A stretch of DNA of 14,812 bases from Verrucomicrobiota bacterium (lineage in GTDB: Bacteria; Verrucomicrobiota; Verrucomicrobiia; Opitutales; Opitutaceae). The DNA lies in the NCBI GenBank assembly GCA_023446735.1, contig JAEXPQ010000293.1, positions 1 to 14,812 on the forward strand, written 5' to 3'. Positions 13,845 through 14,812 of this stretch are shown piece by piece (the stretch's first letter is position 1; every line of letters begins with the position of its first letter). The translations under genes were made by a program, and so were the position numbers. Below the pieces are notes generated by a model. It did no database searches and was not told the DNA's origin. It saw only the letters and a program-made list of their open reading frames with translations.

Positions 13845-14812
13845 ATGTTCTCACGTCTCCTTTTCCTCTCCCTGATTCCGCTTTCGGTCGCAGTGGCGAC
13901 CCCGGAGCCCACTCCAACTTCGATCGAGGCGCTCGTCGCCGAGATCGCCGCCGGCCATCCCGAGCTGCGCTACTTCGAGGCCGAAGTCGCCGCGGTGCGC
14001 GCCGAGGGCCGAGCCGCCACGGCGCTCGCTACGCCTGAGCTTTCGGTCGAACTCGGCCGCAAACGTGTGCGCGCCGCCTCCGGCGAACTCGTAGGGGAGG
14101 GCGCCGCGTGGTCGGTCTCGCTCGCGCAGACCTTCGAATGGCCGGGCCGGCTCACGCTGCGCAAGGCCGTCGCCCAGCGCGACGTCGCCCTCGCCGAGGC
14201 GGGCTTGGCGCGCTTCCGCGCCGAACTTGCCGCCCGCGCCCGCGGGCTCGCGCAGGGGCTGCACGCCGCCGGCGTGAAGGCCGCCACCGTGCGTGAGGTG
14301 GCCGACCGCTACGCTGCACTCAAGGAAACGCTGCTCGCCCGCGAGCCCGGCGGGCTAACGCCCGAGCTGGAGACGCGTGCGATCGAGGCGCAGGAGCTGG
14401 TGCTGCAACGCCGCGCCACCGCCGCCGAGCTGGAGCTGCAGGCCGCGCTGCTCGAGCTCAACCAGCTGCGCGGGCTCGCGCCCGATGCGCCGCTGGTCGT
14501 CGCGCCACCGGCTCCGGTCTTTGGCGACGCGCCCGAACTTGCCTCGCTGCTCGACGCCGCGCGCGAGAACAACTTCGAGTTCCGCTCCCGCCGGTTGGAG
14601 CTGGATCGGCAGGGCTTCGCGCTGCGATTGGCGCGGCACGAGCGCTATCCGGCGGTGACCGTGAGCCCGTTCTACTCGCGCGAAGGCGGCGACGGGCGCG
14701 AGACGACGGTCGGCGTGGGCTTGAGCCTGCCGCTGCCGGTCACGCGCGCGCCCCGGGCCGGCGTCGATGCTGCCGCGGCGCGGCGGATCCAGGCCGAGGC
14801 CGCGGTGCGTGC
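13845..14812 (+). CDS. TolC-family outer-membrane efflux protein (CzcC/CusC-like), 3' end outside the window
   Basis: The first 322 codons are present and the frame is open to the right edge. Translation starts MFSRLLFLSLIPLSVAVATPEP, a signal peptide of about 18 residues. Then come IEALVAEIAAGHPELRYFEAEVAA (HPEL at 38-41, typical of OEP repeat one), LATPELSVELG and the CzcC-class motif VSLAQTFEWPGRLTLRKAVA (91-110, the Q-x-F-E-x-x-G-(K/R) signature). Long Ala/Glu/Arg-rich helices build the periplasmic tunnel, followed by the second beta hairpin YPAVTVSPFYSREGGDGRETTVGVGLSLPLP. The family normally has ~400-450 residues, so about a quarter is missing. It is the outer-membrane channel of a tripartite RND pump. 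The Q-x-F-E-W-P-G motif favours heavy-metal efflux. The membrane-fusion and pump genes are expected downstream. Confidence 0.9.
   Translation, partial: MFSRLLFLSLIPLSVAVATPEPTPTSIEALVAEIAAGHPELRYFEAEVAAVRAEGRAATALATPELSVELGRKRVRAASGELVGEGAAWSVSLAQTFEWPGRLTLRKAVAQRDVALAEAGLARFRAELAARARGLAQGLHAAGVKAATVREVADRYAALKETLLAREPGGLTPELETRAIEAQELVLQRRATAAELELQAALLELNQLRGLAPDAPLVVAPPAPVFGDAPELASLLDAARENNFEFRSRRLELDRQGFALRLARHERYPAVTVSPFYSREGGDGRETTVGVGLSLPLPVTRAPRAGVDAAAARRIQAEAAVR

Noticed and set aside
12793..13917. N-terminal extension of the TIR frame up to 13917
   Set aside because: The extension runs across the 80-residue gene, the exported-protein gene and the TolC start in wrong frames and is low-complexity; the TIR domain starts just after ATG 12792.
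1..14812. CRISPR array, tRNA, rRNA or insertion sequence
   Set aside because: I saw no regularly spaced direct repeats, no cloverleaf with a T-loop consensus, no rRNA-like conserved stretches and no transposase reading frame.

Overview
The window is high-GC bacterial chromosomal DNA, roughly 70% G+C by eye. Almost none of its start codons has a recognisable Shine-Dalgarno sequence. The protein types are EamA/DMT transporters, T2SS-like parts, AraC regulators with adjacent quinone-type enzymes, a TIR protein, and a small Cys-rich exported protein ahead of a TolC-type efflux gene. Together with the purine-rich GACGAGGGCC intergenic repeats, these look like the Verrucomicrobiota, probably Opitutaceae. 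That assignment rests on family resemblance from memory, not on a marker gene. I see no rRNA, tRNA, CRISPR array, insertion sequence or prophage gene.

Left part (1-4045, mostly + strand): a short GspF/PilC-like inner-membrane protein, then a small membrane ORF on the minus strand divergent from a 10-helix EamA transporter. Next come a membrane-anchored protein ending in a GspG-type C-terminal domain and a 101-residue protein of unknown function. The gaps on either side of the transporter hold two strongly structured inverted-repeat elements (1094-1202 and 2516-2644).

Middle part (4046-6946, minus strand): an EamA transporter and an alpha/beta-hydrolase lipase overlap by ATGA and form an operon. 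Downstream is a 431-residue membrane protein of unknown function. The first and last of these genes are bounded by, respectively, the divergent intergenic region and a bidirectional hairpin that overlaps two stop codons.

Right-centre (7199-12078, + strand): six co-directional genes. They are an aldo/keto reductase, an AraC regulator, an antibiotic-biosynthesis-monooxygenase (ABM) domain fused to a DUF1805/YunC-like domain, a second AraC regulator with an N-terminal cupin, a quinone-oxidoreductase-like MDR enzyme, and a stand-alone ABM protein about 62% identical to the ABM half of the fusion. I infer an inducible redox or quinone/electrophile-detoxification island. A strong hairpin closes it.

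Right end (12118-14812): on the minus strand, an 80-residue unknown protein and a TIR-domain protein carrying an unfamiliar beta-rich C-terminal domain. Divergent from these, a small exported Cys/His-containing protein precedes the first 322 codons of a CzcC/CusC-type TolC outer-membrane efflux protein, which runs off the window. This is probably the start of a heavy-metal RND efflux operon.
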